The notes: generated by a model not told the origin, from the letters alone. 64,000 bases of DNA from Betaproteobacteria bacterium (GCA_028139135.1 JAOINB010000002.1:82412-146411); one strand, 5' to 3'; numbered from the stretch's first letter, positions 1-9,468 are shown. Numbers and translations are program-made.

Positions 1-1
1 A

Positions 2-376
2 GTAGGAGATGCAGCTGGAGTCGTAGCTCCGTCATCCGGAGAAGGAATTTACTACGCCATGCTCAGCGGCAAACTAGCTGCGAGAGCATTAACAAAATGT
101 GTACACGAACAAAATTCTGATTACCTCAAAGAACCACGAAAAGAGTTCTTAAAACTACATGGAAAGGTTTTTTTCATACTCGGACTATTACAAGGTTTTT
201 GGTACCGAAATGATTCACTTAGGGAAAGATTTGTGAAGATATGCGAAGACAAAGATGTACAATATTTAACGTTTGAGTCTTACATGAGAAAAGAAATAGT
301 CAAACGAAAAAGAAAAGAAAAATTGAAAATTTTCTTTAAAGACTTAGCTCATTTATTTGGATTCGCAAAAGTTTGA
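2..376 (+). CDS. bchP: Geranylgeranyl diphosphate/bacteriochlorophyll reductase BchP, C-terminal part (truncated by window start)
   Basis: Frame open from base 2 reads VGDAAGVVAPSSGEGIYYAMLSGKLAA, the conserved GGR/BchP C-terminal motif; next to tspO and the puf cluster. Confidence 0.85.
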   Translation, partial: VGDAAGVVAPSSGEGIYYAMLSGKLAARALTKCVHEQNSDYLKEPRKEFLKLHGKVFFILGLLQGFWYRNDSLRERFVKICEDKDVQYLTFESYMRKEIVKRKRKEKLKIFFKDLAHLFGFAKV

Positions 377-843
377 GGGTTAAATTTTACTTAATAACAT
401 TCACGGTAAGTTTTTTAACGGCCTCGATTGGTGGAAACTTTACAGTTTTAGATGACTGGTATTACTCCTTAATTCAGCCATCATGGAAGCCTGATGATTT
501 AATATTCCCAATCGCATGGACCATTATTTTTACTCTTTGCGCCATATCAGGCGGGATGTTACTGAGCAAAACATCAACCCAATCACTTAAAATCAGGGTG
601 AGCGCCTGTTTTTTGTTAAATGCTTTCCTTAATGTGTTGTGGAGTTATTTATATTTTTTTATCAAAAGGCCTGATATGGCACTTTTTGAAGTTGTTTTTC
701 TTTGGGGGTCAATTGTTGTGTTGATAACATTGTCGAAAGCCATCAATAAAGTAGCGTCAATTCTTCTGATACCGTATCTTGCATGGGTGACACTTGCTTC
801 AATGTTGAATTATGAAACCGCGAAACTAAATGGCTTTTTGTAA
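373..843 (+). CDS. tspO: TspO/MBR family tryptophan-rich sensory protein
   Basis: 156 aa, 5-TM Trp-rich protein (PSWKPDDLIFPIAWT, LNVLWSYLYF); TTG start overlaps the bchP TGA. Confidence 0.88.
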   Translation: MRVKFYLITFTVSFLTASIGGNFTVLDDWYYSLIQPSWKPDDLIFPIAWTIIFTLCAISGGMLLSKTSTQSLKIRVSACFLLNAFLNVLWSYLYFFIKRPDMALFEVVFLWGSIVVLITLSKAINKVASILLIPYLAWVTLASMLNYETAKLNGFL

Positions 844-1027
844 ACCATCTCGCATGAGAGGTTCCCAGGCACCAGCCATCAATGTCACATCGACATACAC
901 GTTAGTTAGTGTTAACGAAATTTAAAAGTAAGAGGAAAAACGCGTGATTAATTGAAAGGCAATCCAACGTTTCTCCTTAACCTTACGTGTATAAAAAACA
1001 AACGGTTTTTCTTGTCCCCCACTCTTA

Positions 1028-1468
1028 TTAGGAAACTTCCAAAGTACCCCTCATTACAGCATAATGACCGGGAAAGGAGCAGATAAATTGATAGCTACCG
1101 CCCTTTTCAAGCTTACTCGTATCTAAACTCAGAGTAGCCTGGCTACCACCTCCAATTATCGCGGTTTTTGCTAAAACCTCAGGTGTTTCGGGTAAAAAGC
1201 CTGCTTCAGCACCCAACTTCATGTCAATTTTCTTAACAACTGTATTAAAATCTTCCGTCTTAATTATCACAACGTTGTGGCCCCCGGCTGCTATGGGCAT
1301 CTTCCCGGTGTGTTCAAAATTTATGACAAATTTTTCACAGCTAGAATCCACCGAAATTTTTCGCTTATCAAACATCATATTATCTGCTGCTGATAAGTTT
1401 GTCTCGCAAGCTGCAAAACAAATTGATGAAAGAACATATAAAACAGGCAGTAATAAGATTCTTAACAT
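1028..1468 (-). CDS. Azurin-type blue copper protein with signal peptide
   Basis: Copper ligand pattern GGHN...CSFPGHYAVM, paired Cys near N-terminus (ACETN / SSCEKF), azurin length; signal peptide MLRILLLPVLYVLSSICFA. Confidence 0.88.
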   Translation of the reverse strand: MLRILLLPVLYVLSSICFAACETNLSAADNMMFDKRKISVDSSCEKFVINFEHTGKMPIAAGGHNVVIIKTEDFNTVVKKIDMKLGAEAGFLPETPEVLAKTAIIGGGSQATLSLDTSKLEKGGSYQFICSFPGHYAVMRGTLEVS

Positions 1469-1536
1469 TTTTAGTTTCCTTTCAGAAAAATAGTTAAACC
1501 CCCACACTCCCCGAAAAATATTTTTGTTTGTTACCC

Positions 1537-1552
1537 CCCAAAACTATTTGGG
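1537..1552 (-). other. Small hairpin CCCAAA-ACTA-TTTGGG between pufM and azurin gene
   Basis: Perfect 6-bp inverted repeat read from sequence. Confidence 0.5.
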
Positions 1553-1566
1553 TAATATTTGCGTGC

Positions 1567-1592
1567 CGACGGGATTAAAATTAATCCCGTCG
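1567..1592 (-). other. Strong intercistronic hairpin CGACGGGATTAA-AA-TTAATCCCGTCG between pufM and azurin gene
   Basis: Perfect 12-bp inverted repeat; no T-run follows on the minus strand, so it is more like an mRNA 3'-end stabiliser than a classical terminator. Confidence 0.75.
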
Positions 1593-1633
1593 ATGCATAG
1601 TTTAGCTTTTATACCAGCAATATAATTAAATTA

Positions 1634-2599
1634 TCACTGGGCATAATACGGCGTTACGGGCCAGACAGAGGGGTCTGACGGGATAACGCTATGTTTCACT
1701 GCCCAGACGTACCAACTATCAACAACAGTTCCTGTTAATAGGATTCCTATTCCTCCAGTTATGCAGACCAACGCTGCAAACCACCATAACCACCTGTGAA
1801 CAGATTCCATGGTTGCATTAAAGCCCATAGTCCATCTCCAGAATAACGCAGCGCGTTCAGATGCCGTTCCTCTATCAACTATTTGCTCAATCTCCCTATC
1901 TCCTCCAAACCTACTAACGGCAAGAATTGTTGCACCGTGCATTGCAGCGAGTAATGCTGCCCCGTAGAGAAATGCTATCGAAAGCATATGGAACGGATTC
2001 CAAAAAAGGTTTCCGTATCTTATCGAAAATGTTTGTGTCCATTCCAGGTGAGAAAAGATACCATATGGCACTGCTTCGCTCCAGTTTCCCATTAATATAG
2101 GGCGCAAAAGCCCTAAAACCAGAAAAAGCCAAATTGCCGCGGCGAAGCCCCATGCAACATGTGTTCCCATACCCATTGCTAGAGCCCTTCTGTACATTCT
2201 AAACCACCACAAAAGAACTGAAGCCGTAAGAAAGAATCCAGTCATTAAGAACCAACCGCCTTCTGCTAGAGGCGGAAAACCTAATCCATATTTAGCATCT
2301 GGGGGATTTAGTGAAAGCCAAAACATTTGTCTCACAAATTCGATAACATTGTAATCGACCTGAGCTAAGTAGTTCATTCCAATAATCGAAAACGCTATCG
2401 CAAAACAGATTGCCGATCCTACTCCCAAAAAACCAAGATAAATCGGTCCGATTTGGGCGTTACCTATCCAACCCATCAACGATGAGTGCCATGGGGTAGT
2501 AACCCTCTCTCTAGTATCTCTGTCCCTATCCAGCGGCACCCCTGGATACGCAGGAGCCTGAACTTGGACTTGTGTAAATAAATTTTGATATTCTGCCAT
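1634..2599 (-). CDS. pufM: Photosynthetic reaction centre M subunit
   Basis: 321 aa, e.g. [13 protein letters not shown]..., [40 protein letters not shown]. Confidence 0.98.
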   Translation of the reverse strand: MAEYQNLFTQVQVQAPAYPGVPLDRDRDTRERVTTPWHSSLMGWIGNAQIGPIYLGFLGVGSAICFAIAFSIIGMNYLAQVDYNVIEFVRQMFWLSLNPPDAKYGLGFPPLAEGGWFLMTGFFLTASVLLWWFRMYRRALAMGMGTHVAWGFAAAIWLFLVLGLLRPILMGNWSEAVPYGIFSHLEWTQTFSIRYGNLFWNPFHMLSIAFLYGAALLAAMHGATILAVSRFGGDREIEQIVDRGTASERAALFWRWTMGFNATMESVHRWLWWFAALVCITGGIGILLTGTVVDSWYVWAVKHSVIPSDPSVWPVTPYYAQ

Positions 2600-2621
2600 T
2601 TTGATCTCCGTTTGTTCCCGT

Positions 2622-3497
2622 TCAAGAACTCTCGTATGGTTTCATTGTTGGATAAAGACTTCCATCAATTGGATAATTCCAAATTGGTAATTCTAACCAC
2701 CAACCCCACCAATCTTGCCAATTACCAACCCAGAAAGGACCGCTTATTACTATACAAACCGCACTAAAAAAGCCGGATGCAAGTGCTAGATACAGCAGTA
2801 ATCTGTGTATACCTAGCGTACCAATCGAATAGCCAATTGAATCTCTAAAAAAAGTATCCTCGTGCTCTGGAGTTTTTACCGGCTCCCCTTTCTGGGGATT
2901 AGTTGCGGATAAAATCAAACCTCCATGCAAGGCTGCAGCTAGTGAGGTTGCAAAAAAGAATGTTATCGCCAACATATGGGCTGGATTCCAATGAAACCAG
3001 ACAAATTGATAACCAACGTTAGATACCCATTGAAGGTGACTCATTATCCCGTAAGGAAAGCCATGTCCCCAAGCACCTAGCAACAGTGGTCTAAAAACTA
3101 CTAGTGTTACATAAGCAAATATAGCGAAACCAAATGCCACCGGAACATGATATCCAATCCCTAACTTTCGACATATCTCAACTTCTCTCAATGCCCATGA
3201 ACCAAAAGCACCTACAGCACACACGGTTATTACCTGCCAAAGGCCACCCTCTGCCATTGGAGCAAGACCAAGACCATATTTGACATCAGGTGGATTAATA
3301 CTTATTTGCCAAAGATTCCATGTCGGGCCCATAGCCGCACCCCACAAGATTAACGCAGTACCGAGGAACGCGAAAAATATAGTTGTTACTCCAAAAAAAC
3401 CAACGTAAAACGGACCTACCCAAAAATCAAATAGATCTCCACCTACGAGGGTTCCACCTCGAATCCTATATTTTTTTTCAAAACTTAACATTGCCAT
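2622..3497 (-). CDS. pufL: Photosynthetic reaction centre L subunit
   Basis: [36 protein letters not shown]..., [13 protein letters not shown]. Confidence 0.98.
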   Translation of the reverse strand: MAMLSFEKKYRIRGGTLVGGDLFDFWVGPFYVGFFGVTTIFFAFLGTALILWGAAMGPTWNLWQISINPPDVKYGLGLAPMAEGGLWQVITVCAVGAFGSWALREVEICRKLGIGYHVPVAFGFAIFAYVTLVVFRPLLLGAWGHGFPYGIMSHLQWVSNVGYQFVWFHWNPAHMLAITFFFATSLAAALHGGLILSATNPQKGEPVKTPEHEDTFFRDSIGYSIGTLGIHRLLLYLALASGFFSAVCIVISGPFWVGNWQDWWGWWLELPIWNYPIDGSLYPTMKPYESS

Positions 3498-3531
3498 GGT
3501 TTTTCCCCCAGTCTCAAAAATCTGTAACCGG

Positions 3532-3552
3532 GCAGGGGCTTAAAGCCCCTGC
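3532..3552 (-). other. pufA-pufL intercistronic hairpin GCAGGGGC-TTAAA-GCCCCTGC
   Basis: Perfect 8-bp GC-rich stem, 5-nt loop, between pufA stop and pufL start. Confidence 0.8.
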
Positions 3553-3571
3553 ACAGCCCTTTCCACAATAA

Positions 3572-3781
3572 TTATCGTTTTTCAGAAGCTTGAGCAACAG
3601 CTGCTGGCTGATTTAGCCCAGCTTCGCCCATCATGATTTCCGACTGGCTTTTTCCATCTAACCAGTTAAAACGAACGGTACTTAACAAAATAAAGTGAAT
3701 CATTGCCGCCAAAGCGAACAAGAACACACCCTGGATCACCATTGCCCTCAACGGGTCAAATAATTTCCATACTCTCCACAT
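3572..3781 (-). CDS. pufA: Light-harvesting LH1 alpha subunit
   Basis: MWRVWKLFDPLRAMVIQGVFLFALAAMIHFILLSTVRFNWLDG: LH1 alpha signature with A-x-x-x-H and post-TM Trp. Confidence 0.96.
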   Translation of the reverse strand: MWRVWKLFDPLRAMVIQGVFLFALAAMIHFILLSTVRFNWLDGKSQSEIMMGEAGLNQPAAVAQASEKR

Positions 3782-3794
3782 ATTTAAACTCCTT

Positions 3795-4034
3795 CTATGT
3801 TAAATGAGACATTAGTGTATAAACTGCTGATCTAACGTCGCTCAATAACGATGAACTTCCTTCTGCGCCAGGCAACCAGGAACGCCACGGAAGCCGTAAA
3901 CAAGTCGACAGAACTGCTATTAACAGAAATACCAAAAATGTTATCCAGAAAATAATGGAAAATCTAAATGCATCTCCACTCGGCTGTTTATCGGCAACCG
4001 AGGTAATTGAGCTTTGACTAGATAATGCTTCCAT
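3795..4034 (-). CDS. Small single-TM protein of 79 aa between pufB and pufA (PufQ-like candidate)
   Basis: Strong SD (AAAGGAGGAATGAAATG); one TM segment FSIIFWITFLVFLLIAVLSTCLRL; lacks LH1 alpha/beta His motif; position inside puf operon. Confidence 0.7.
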   Translation of the reverse strand: MEALSSQSSITSVADKQPSGDAFRFSIIFWITFLVFLLIAVLSTCLRLPWRSWLPGAEGSSSLLSDVRSAVYTLMSHLT

Positions 4035-4078
4035 TTCATTCCTCCTTTAGCAAAATTAATTAAAGTTCTTCACTATTG

Positions 4079-4228
4079 TTAATAGAACCATGGACGCCAA
4101 GCCCATACGAGTATGTGGGCAACAACGGCAATAGCCGTAAAGCCAACTAAGCCCTGCATGTAAAACGTATGGAATTCCTGGGCTTCTTCATCGGTAAGTC
4201 CTGAGATAGAACCTGAAGTCTCACTCAT
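4079..4228 (-). CDS. pufB: Light-harvesting LH1 beta subunit (49 aa, absent from ORF track)
   Basis: Translated by hand: [60 protein letters not shown]. Confidence 0.96.
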   Translation of the reverse strand: MSETSGSISGLTDEEAQEFHTFYMQGLVGFTAIAVVAHILVWAWRPWFY

Positions 4229-4313
4229 GATTTACACCTCCTTGAAATGGCCAATAGGCCGTCGCCGCACTGGTGCCCGCGGCATGGGCAGTCGCGACCC
4301 CACGTCGCGGCAT
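4221..4313 (-). CDS. Putative 30-aa leader ORF overlapping pufB start (pufK-like candidate)
   Basis: Translated by hand: [30 protein letters not shown]; stop overlaps pufB start region; GC-rich codons atypical of this genome; no strong SD. Confidence 0.4.
   Translation of the reverse strand: MPRRGVATAHAAGTSAATAYWPFQGGVNHE
4249..4309 (-). promoter_or_regulatory. GC-rich cluster of three hairpins in pufB leader
   Basis: Inverted repeats GGCC-AATA-GGCC (4249-4260), TGCCC-N7-GGGCA (4274-4290), CGCGAC-CCCAC-GTCGCG (4293-4309). Confidence 0.6.
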
Positions 4314-4373
4314 TCTTTTTAAATACTGACAAAAGATCTTTATGCCTTACAAACTCCTTAAGATAATGTGCCC

Positions 4374-5867
4374 TCATACTTTTTCCTCTGCATTTTGGAC
4401 CGCAGATCTTTCGCTATTTAAATTCAAATATTCCATCACCATAAATTCTGTAATTTCTGATAAACCCTTTGCTTTACAATCCATTTCTAATTTTTCTCTC
4501 AATTTTTTCGCTCTAGAGATTTGAACCAATATTGGTTCTTTTTCAAGATATTTATTCAAAACACTTTCTGCATTTCTTTCCCAGCGGACATTTGAATGAG
4601 CCTCTCTAGATTCTGGGCTTTTTGTTTTTGTAATTGGCGCCGCTAAATCAAGTTCAGTTCCTAAAGGTAAAACATGGAACAAGGAATCGAAAAGCGAATT
4701 ACAAAACTCCTGAAGGATATATGTTGCACCAGCATATCCTACGAATGGCGTTCCTGTATGTCTCCTTACGATTGACCCGGGAAAGGATGAAGGTATAAAA
4801 GCATTTTTAGAATTAATTTCTGCAAGGTACATTCTTTCGTTAATACTACCGAACGTTACTAAGGGCGTACCATTATGTATTAAAGCCCTTATCTCCTCAT
4901 TATTACTTTTACCTCCCGCTTTTCGTGATCGAGCAAATTTACACTGAAAACCAAGTTCATTTTGTAAATAATTTTTAATCCCTCTCGTATATGTCTCATT
5001 AGCAACAACTGCAAATGTTGCAGTCCCAAAAAAATCTTGAGTTACCGACCTCCAGAGGTCCCAAATCGGCTTCAATGTTGTGTGTTTCTCGGTTTCGATG
5101 AATTCGTTTGCATCTAACTTTAATATTGATGCTAATTTCTTTAAAAATAACGTTGTGCTCTCCATTCCAATAGGAGCTTGTAAGTAAGGTTTTCCGAGAA
5201 GTTCGCAAAGGCCTCGCCCATATTCACGATAAAGGCAAATATTTATATCTGCTTCTGATAATTTATAAATCTCCTTTAAATCTGTTCCTAATGGAAACAC
5301 TAAATTGGTTTTCACTCCTAAACCATCTAATAACCTTTTAATCTCTGCTAAATCGCTATTTTGATTAAACATCCCATAAGCAGGACCAATAATATTTGCA
5401 GTGGGTGCATCTTCCGGTTTCTTTTGTACCACTTTCTTTACATTTCGCGAACCAAACTCTCGCCACAACCATACTAGAGCTCTATCGGCTGCCTGCCACT
5501 GATCTTCGTCTATTGTCCTTGGTAAAAATCTTTTTAAATTAGTTCCCTCAGGAGTCACACCACCACCTATCATTTCAGCAATAGAACCTGTGACAACTAC
5601 TGATGGTTGTTTTGGGTCAAGTACTTTATGTGCTCTCTTCATAGCACCTTCAGTTCCATTTTTATTTAATTCATCTTCAGATAATCCTGTAACTACGATA
5701 GGTAGTTCATGGGGTGGCAAACCATCCGTATAGTGTAAAACAGAAGTTACAGGCAAATTCTCACATCCAACTGGTCCGTCAATTACAACCTGAAGACCTT
5801 TTACCGCAGTAAAAACATATACAGCACCCCAATATCCGCCTGCTCTATCATGATCGATAATCAACAC
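4374..5867 (-). CDS. bchZ: Chlorophyllide a reductase subunit Z
   Basis: [62 protein letters not shown]; order bchX-Y-Z-puf. Confidence 0.97.
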   Translation of the reverse strand: MLIIDHDRAGGYWGAVYVFTAVKGLQVVIDGPVGCENLPVTSVLHYTDGLPPHELPIVVTGLSEDELNKNGTEGAMKRAHKVLDPKQPSVVVTGSIAEMIGGGVTPEGTNLKRFLPRTIDEDQWQAADRALVWLWREFGSRNVKKVVQKKPEDAPTANIIGPAYGMFNQNSDLAEIKRLLDGLGVKTNLVFPLGTDLKEIYKLSEADINICLYREYGRGLCELLGKPYLQAPIGMESTTLFLKKLASILKLDANEFIETEKHTTLKPIWDLWRSVTQDFFGTATFAVVANETYTRGIKNYLQNELGFQCKFARSRKAGGKSNNEEIRALIHNGTPLVTFGSINERMYLAEINSKNAFIPSSFPGSIVRRHTGTPFVGYAGATYILQEFCNSLFDSLFHVLPLGTELDLAAPITKTKSPESREAHSNVRWERNAESVLNKYLEKEPILVQISRAKKLREKLEMDCKAKGLSEITEFMVMEYLNLNSERSAVQNAEEKV

Positions 5868-7387
5868 TTCACTTGCTCCCTTTTTTTACTACTTCCCTGC
5901 AGTTTCTTTTCCGAAATCATATCTTTAAATTTCCCACTCTTCTCTCCATAGGGATGCCAGACGCCAGAGGATTGACCTTCCCCAACTCCAGAAAAGAATT
6001 TCTTCATTTTTTTGAAACGCTCGCCATTGTTCATTGCCCCCTTAACAACTTCCATGACAGACCCTATTCCTAAATTTCCCATGAGAGGGCGAGCCGAGAT
6101 CAAGTTGGTAAAATATAGCGAGGGGATTGCTTTTTCCTTCGCATGCTGAACTACCGGTGTAGTACCTATCGCAAGATCAGGTTCATATTCGTCTATTGCC
6201 TGAAGGTCACTTTCAAGCGACGCTCTAAATTTTACTGACACACCATTTTGTTTAAGCCATTCCTCATCCACCATGGATTGTTTCGTTCGAGGGCAAGCTG
6301 TACCTACATACTTCACTGTTAATCCACTCTCAATAAGTAGTCTGGCAACGAGCAATTCAGAGCCCTCATAACCACTTAAAGTTATACTTCCGTTTAATTT
6401 TTGTTCTTTCAAAGACGCCTTAATTAAGGGAAGAACAAGCTCTTTTGACTTGCCGACCTTTTTTTCAGACAAGTTCAAGGAATTACCTAGCCTTTCCAAC
6501 CATGATGCCGTTCCCTCATATCCGACTGGCGCAGAACTCAAAATTGGTTTTCCAACAGACTCGAACTCTCTAAATGTTGATGTATAAAAAGGGTGTAACC
6601 CAGCCACCAAAGAGCCTTCAAAAGCAGTATATAGCTCTCTCCACTGTCGGGTTGGGACGATAGCACCTACCTCTAAATCTAATGGCTCCAACATAGATGA
6701 TATCGACATAGGGTCTAAGGGAAATACTTCACCCACTAGCGTAACTAAAGGTAAGCCCTTTCGTTTTTCCAAAGATTTTTTTACCGGGCCGCTTGTTATC
6801 TCAGTTTTAGAAAACTTTAGCATTGCGGAGGCTAAAATATCCTTTGCTTCCGCGTGGGTAGGAACACCAAACCCAGGCACATCTATTCCGATTATTCTTA
6901 CCCCATTTATTACCTTCGGTAGCAATTGCAGAGGTACTCCGCTGGCAGTAGGTACACACAAATTTATAACTACTATTGCATCTAACTTATCCGGGTCTGC
7001 AGTTTTCTCAACAGACTCTTTGATATCTTCAAAAAGTTTGCCAGTAACTAATGTTTCAGAATTAAAGGGAACATAACCAACACTTCTGCGCGCACCATAA
7101 AAGTGCGAGGTAAATGTCAATCCATACACACAACATGCAGAGCCGGATAAAATCGTGGCAACCCTATTCATTCTCAATCCAACCCTAAGTGAACCAAAAG
7201 CGGGGCACATGCTTTGTGGCTGATCGTGAGGACCAATAGGGTAGTCTTTCTTGTACTGATCAATAATTTCAGATTTATTTTGAGCCCGCGCGCGTTCTAT
7301 CAGTTCCTTACTACCACATGGAACCTTTTCCTTACCAGCGGTAGAGAGATTCTTAATATTTATGATTTGTTCACTAGGCTGCGTCAT
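5861..7387 (-). CDS. bchY: Chlorophyllide a reductase subunit Y
   Basis: [54 protein letters not shown]; start assigned to MTQPSEQ. Confidence 0.96.
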   Translation of the reverse strand: MTQPSEQIINIKNLSTAGKEKVPCGSKELIERARAQNKSEIIDQYKKDYPIGPHDQPQSMCPAFGSLRVGLRMNRVATILSGSACCVYGLTFTSHFYGARRSVGYVPFNSETLVTGKLFEDIKESVEKTADPDKLDAIVVINLCVPTASGVPLQLLPKVINGVRIIGIDVPGFGVPTHAEAKDILASAMLKFSKTEITSGPVKKSLEKRKGLPLVTLVGEVFPLDPMSISSMLEPLDLEVGAIVPTRQWRELYTAFEGSLVAGLHPFYTSTFREFESVGKPILSSAPVGYEGTASWLERLGNSLNLSEKKVGKSKELVLPLIKASLKEQKLNGSITLSGYEGSELLVARLLIESGLTVKYVGTACPRTKQSMVDEEWLKQNGVSVKFRASLESDLQAIDEYEPDLAIGTTPVVQHAKEKAIPSLYFTNLISARPLMGNLGIGSVMEVVKGAMNNGERFKKMKKFFSGVGEGQSSGVWHPYGEKSGKFKDMISEKKLQGSSKKREQVKC

Positions 7388-8390
7388 AAATAACTTCCAG
7401 TGATTTCTTTTCCTCAAAACTAACACCTGTCAAATCAGATAACTCTGCAGGCTCGAGCTTATAATCTCGACCCACTACATCCGAAGAAAATAGGTTTAGA
7501 AGATCATCTTGTATTAAAGGGTTAGGCAAAACCGGAGGCGCTGTTGCAACGTTGGAAGCCAATTCAGAAAATAAGGGAGCCCATTCACTACCAGGCTTTC
7601 CGATAATTTCATAGCTGGCACTTTTTCTTCTTATATCCTCATGTGCCGGAATCGATGTAAGGACCGGTATACCAACTTTTTTTGCAAAATTTTTAGCCTC
7701 TCCGGTTCCGTCATCTTTATTAATAATAATTCCTGCTACTCCGACATTCCCTCCTAACTTTCTAAAGTACTGCACAGCGGAACATACATTATTGGCAACA
7801 TATAAAGATTGAAGATCATTACTCGCAACCACCATCACTTTTTGACACATATCTCTCGCAATTGGCAAACCGAAACCACCACAGACTACATCACCCAAAA
7901 AGTCAAGCAACACATAATCAAAATCCCAGTCATGGAATCCCAGTTTCTCCAATGTTTCAAACCCATGAATTATCCCTCTTCCACCACAACCTCTCCCAAC
8001 TTCGGGCCCACCTAATTCCATTGCAAATACACCATCTCTCTTGAAACAAACATCACCGATCTTAACTTCCTCTCCAGCCAACTTTTTTCTTGATGAAGTT
8101 TCAATAATGGTTGGGCATGCCTTTCCGCCGAAAAGTAATGAAGTCGTGTCACTTTTCGGGTCACAACCGATTAACAAAATTTTCTTACCTTGCTGCGCCA
8201 TCATGTATGAAAGATTCGCTAACGTGAAACTCTTACCGATACCTCCCTTACCATAAATTGCAATTATTTGTGTCTCTTTTTTCTTTACTTTGTTTGCGGG
8301 GTTATCAGGAACTGAAGAGTTAAGAGCCTCACCACCATTTTTTTCAGTCGGTTCAAACTGCCGACCTCTGACTATTTGTTTATTCTTCAT
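7374..8390 (-). CDS. bchX: Chlorophyllide a reductase iron protein subunit X
   Basis: NifH-like: IIAIYGKGGIGKSFTLANLSYMMAQQGKKILLIGCDPKSDTTSLLFGG. Confidence 0.97.
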   Translation of the reverse strand: MKNKQIVRGRQFEPTEKNGGEALNSSVPDNPANKVKKKETQIIAIYGKGGIGKSFTLANLSYMMAQQGKKILLIGCDPKSDTTSLLFGGKACPTIIETSSRKKLAGEEVKIGDVCFKRDGVFAMELGGPEVGRGCGGRGIIHGFETLEKLGFHDWDFDYVLLDFLGDVVCGGFGLPIARDMCQKVMVVASNDLQSLYVANNVCSAVQYFRKLGGNVGVAGIIINKDDGTGEAKNFAKKVGIPVLTSIPAHEDIRRKSASYEIIGKPGSEWAPLFSELASNVATAPPVLPNPLIQDDLLNLFSSDVVGRDYKLEPAELSDLTGVSFEEKKSLEVIYDAA

Positions 8391-8392
8391 AG

Positions 8393-9352
8393 TTAGTGAT
8401 ACCCTTTCCAGTCGATTATCATCTTTAAGCAACTCGCGTCATTAAAAGCAGTTTCGTAAGCGTAAGGGGCGTTTTCAGCTGAAACTTCATGACTAATTAT
8501 TCCTTCAAGATCGAGCTGTTTGGAGATAACCAAATCTGAAACAGTCTGTAAATCACGCTGTTGCCATTGTGCAGCAACCCTTATTCTGGCTTCTTTCAAA
8601 AAAGTTGGAACAAAGTCAAAAGAAATTGAGTCCTGATAAAATCCTGCCAATACCACTTCTCCTCCTGGTTGTAGAAGGCTTATTAAAAAATTAAGTTGAC
8701 TAAGGTCTCCACTAACATCGACAATGCAACCAAATTGTTTTCCTACCACTTCCCCTGGAGTACAAACTTCGTATCCCACAGCACCACTTATTCGGTTAGC
8801 TGTTTTGTCAACAACAATTGGCGACTTTCCACGCAAAACGGTTAGTCGAGCTAACAAACGGCCGAGAGCACCGTGTCCAATAATTAAATCAGGAATAGAG
8901 TTATCCGCAAAAATATGATGAGCTGTAGCAGCTAGTGCTAGCAGAACGTTCTTACTACCTATTTCAAAAGGCATTTTGATTGCCCGACTTTTATTTACAA
9001 CTAGATGGGATGATGCTCCCCCAAACAAACCCTTCACATCGCCATAACACATCGCTCCAGGGACAAAAACGGCATCTCCGTCCGTAAACCCAGAACTTTC
9101 AGAGCAACCCGAGACCTTTCCAAAACATTCGTAACCAGGTACCAACGGATATCCCATGCCTTGAAAAGCCGGCATCCTTCCTTCGAAAAGAAGTCTTTCA
9201 GTTCCCGAGCTTATTCCGCTGTATAAGTTCTCCACCAGTAGATCGTCTTCAGTTAACGGGTCTAAATTAATTTGCTCGACATGTATTTCGCCTGGTTTCT
9301 TTAACAACACAACAGATGCTTTGTTTTCAATCATGCTTATGTAAACTTTCAT
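8393..9352 (-). CDS. bchC: Bacteriochlorophyllide a dehydrogenase BchC
   Basis: Zn-alcohol-dehydrogenase-like, SGISSGTERLLFEGRMPAFQGMGYPLVPGYE; adjacent to bchX. Confidence 0.95.
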   Translation of the reverse strand: MKVYISMIENKASVVLLKKPGEIHVEQINLDPLTEDDLLVENLYSGISSGTERLLFEGRMPAFQGMGYPLVPGYECFGKVSGCSESSGFTDGDAVFVPGAMCYGDVKGLFGGASSHLVVNKSRAIKMPFEIGSKNVLLALAATAHHIFADNSIPDLIIGHGALGRLLARLTVLRGKSPIVVDKTANRISGAVGYEVCTPGEVVGKQFGCIVDVSGDLSQLNFLISLLQPGGEVVLAGFYQDSISFDFVPTFLKEARIRVAAQWQQRDLQTVSDLVISKQLDLEGIISHEVSAENAPYAYETAFNDASCLKMIIDWKGYH

Positions 9353-9361
9353 TAACAATTG

Positions 9362-9387
9362 AATATGTAAAGCTAACTTTACATATT
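9362..9387. promoter_or_regulatory. PpsR/CrtJ-type operator upstream of bchC
   Basis: AATATGTAAAG-CTAA-CTTTACATATT, perfect palindrome with 11-bp arms containing TGT-N12-ACA (9366-9383). Confidence 0.85.
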
Positions 9388-9388
9388 A

Positions 9389-9417
9389 AGTATCAGTAAA
9401 ATAAAATTCCTTGTCAA
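9389..9417 (-). promoter_or_regulatory. bchC promoter, TTGACA-N17-GATACT
   Basis: Consensus -35 (revcomp of 9412-9417), 17-bp spacer, 4/6 -10, just upstream of the operator. Confidence 0.65.
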
Positions 9418-9468
9418 CGACTTTATGTTTTGCACCACAGCAAAGAAAAAGTTTTAAGTTTGTCTAAA

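Noticed and set aside
970-1020. Possible bidirectional terminator between tspO and azurin (AAAAAC...GTTTTT)
   Set aside because: Short A/T-only stem; too weak to call
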